Assembly (NCBI GenBank): GCA_949744905.1
Contig: CATKCE010000047.1
Coordinates: forward strand, 1 to 39,523
Length of the DNA: 39,523 bases
Source: an uncultured bacterium
GTDB lineage: Bacteria > Bacillota > Clostridia > Christensenellales > Pumilibacteraceae
Reading direction: 5' to 3'
In this document: in pieces, positions 39,305-39,523 of the stretch
How positions within the stretch are numbered: the first letter of the stretch is position 1
How the letters are laid out: every line of letters begins with the position of its first letter
The notes under the pieces: model-generated
Seen by the model: only the letters and a program-made list of their open reading frames with translations
Told to the model about the DNA's origin: nothing
The model's database searches: none
Made by a program: the position numbers and the translations under genes

Positions 39305-39523
39305 ATGAAAGTAAGATTAACAGCGATAATTTTATCGGTTTTTATCATTGCCGCGGGTTTTGCCGCGTGCGGTACAATCAACGCAGGCGAAAAGCACGTT
39401 CAGGATTTGAATTACGAGGAAAGCACGGAGGAAATATCTAATCCCGACCAGGGCTTTTACCGTCCTATATATGTCAAAATCAACGAAAACGGAGCGACGT
39501 ACAATAAGGGCGTAATAAATTCA
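39305..39523 (+). CDS. Lipoprotein, possibly DUF4874/DUF4832-type (3' truncated by window)
   Basis: Only the first 73 residues are present. A signal peptide ends in the lipobox GFAAC (Cys22). After a polar linker comes EEISNPDQGFYRPIYVKI, resembling the NPxxGFY motif at the start of DUF4874/DUF4832 (TIM-barrel-like) proteins of Firmicutes and Bacteroidetes. It would be anchored outside the membrane after processing by Lgt. Domain assignment from so short a segment is tentative. Confidence 0.65.
   Translation, partial: MKVRLTAIILSVFIIAAGFAACGTINAGEKHVQDLNYEESTEEISNPDQGFYRPIYVKINENGATYNKGVINS

Noticed and set aside
39142..39441. 99-codon plus-strand open frame
   Set aside because: It crosses the promoter and signal peptide of the lipoprotein at 39305 in another frame; the latter has a clear lipobox.
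1..39523. tRNA or rRNA genes, CRISPR arrays, insertion sequences, prophage genes
   Set aside because: Looked for by eye (T-loop motifs, repeat-spacer periodicity, transposase or integrase motifs); none found. A tRNA scan would settle the tRNA point.

Overview
The window looks like a chromosomal segment of a strictly anaerobic, endospore-lineage Firmicute (class Clostridia), probably an uncultured gut-type lineage. The lineage is my inference. The evidence is sporulation genes (spoIIE, yabP, yabQ), a DivIC/FtsB gene, rubrerythrin, an EFR1-type flavodoxin-ferredoxin protein, FabV, an ECF-transporter S component, VanW, a clostridial-type MmcQ/YjbR protein and an Lgt with lipoprotein genes around it. 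Base composition is balanced to mildly GC-rich, except for the AT-rich first ~600 bases. I found no tRNA, rRNA, CRISPR array, insertion sequence or prophage.

Layout. 1-626: tail of an upstream gene, an intrinsic terminator and an AT-rich stretch that may hold decayed coding sequence. 627-1945 (+): EFR1 protein and GrpB-family protein. 1993-3319 (-): MmcQ/YjbR protein and ECF sigma factor. 3450-6281 (+): AraC regulator, mscL, an MDR dehydrogenase without a catalytic zinc site, and a small unknown protein. 6297-7473 (+): rpsF-ssb-rpsR with an S6:S18-type leader. 7521-9287 (+): ABC-F ATPase with a possible leader peptide. 9463-13955 (+): lipid flippase, nicotinamidase, serS and an unknown membrane protein. 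14042-19342 (+): spoIIE, an acidic membrane protein, a ROK kinase and rubrerythrin. 19339-20415 (-): trmL, yabQ, yabP. 20480-22971 (+): tex. 22991-24497 (-): a tiny lysine-rich protein, a Ppx/GppA phosphatase and divIC/ftsB. 24547-25858 (+): fabV. 25862-28014 (-): folate-type ECF S component and a second flippase. 28109-39523 (+): transglutaminase-like lipoprotein, cca, PHP phosphoesterase, VanW protein, an unknown protein, lgt, a 6-TM protein, pncB, a DivIVA-like protein and the start of another lipoprotein.

Functionally this is housekeeping (translation, tRNA maturation, NAD salvage by nicotinamidase plus nicotinate phosphoribosyltransferase, lipoprotein maturation) mixed with envelope, division and sporulation genes.

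The most striking signal is promoter architecture. Many sigma-A-type promoters (TTGnnn, 17-18 bp, TATAAT) place an ATG only 6-7 bases after the -10 box, so the mRNA would start at or within a base or two of the start codon. This holds for the ECF sigma factor, AraC regulator, nicotinamidase, the 16467 membrane protein, cca and lgt. Short ORFs at the same position precede mscL and tex, and similar ones with 9-base spacing precede yjbR. trmL and the 28149 lipoprotein have slightly longer spacing (9 and 11 bases). Leaderless transcription on this scale is unusual for Firmicutes and is the main lead here.
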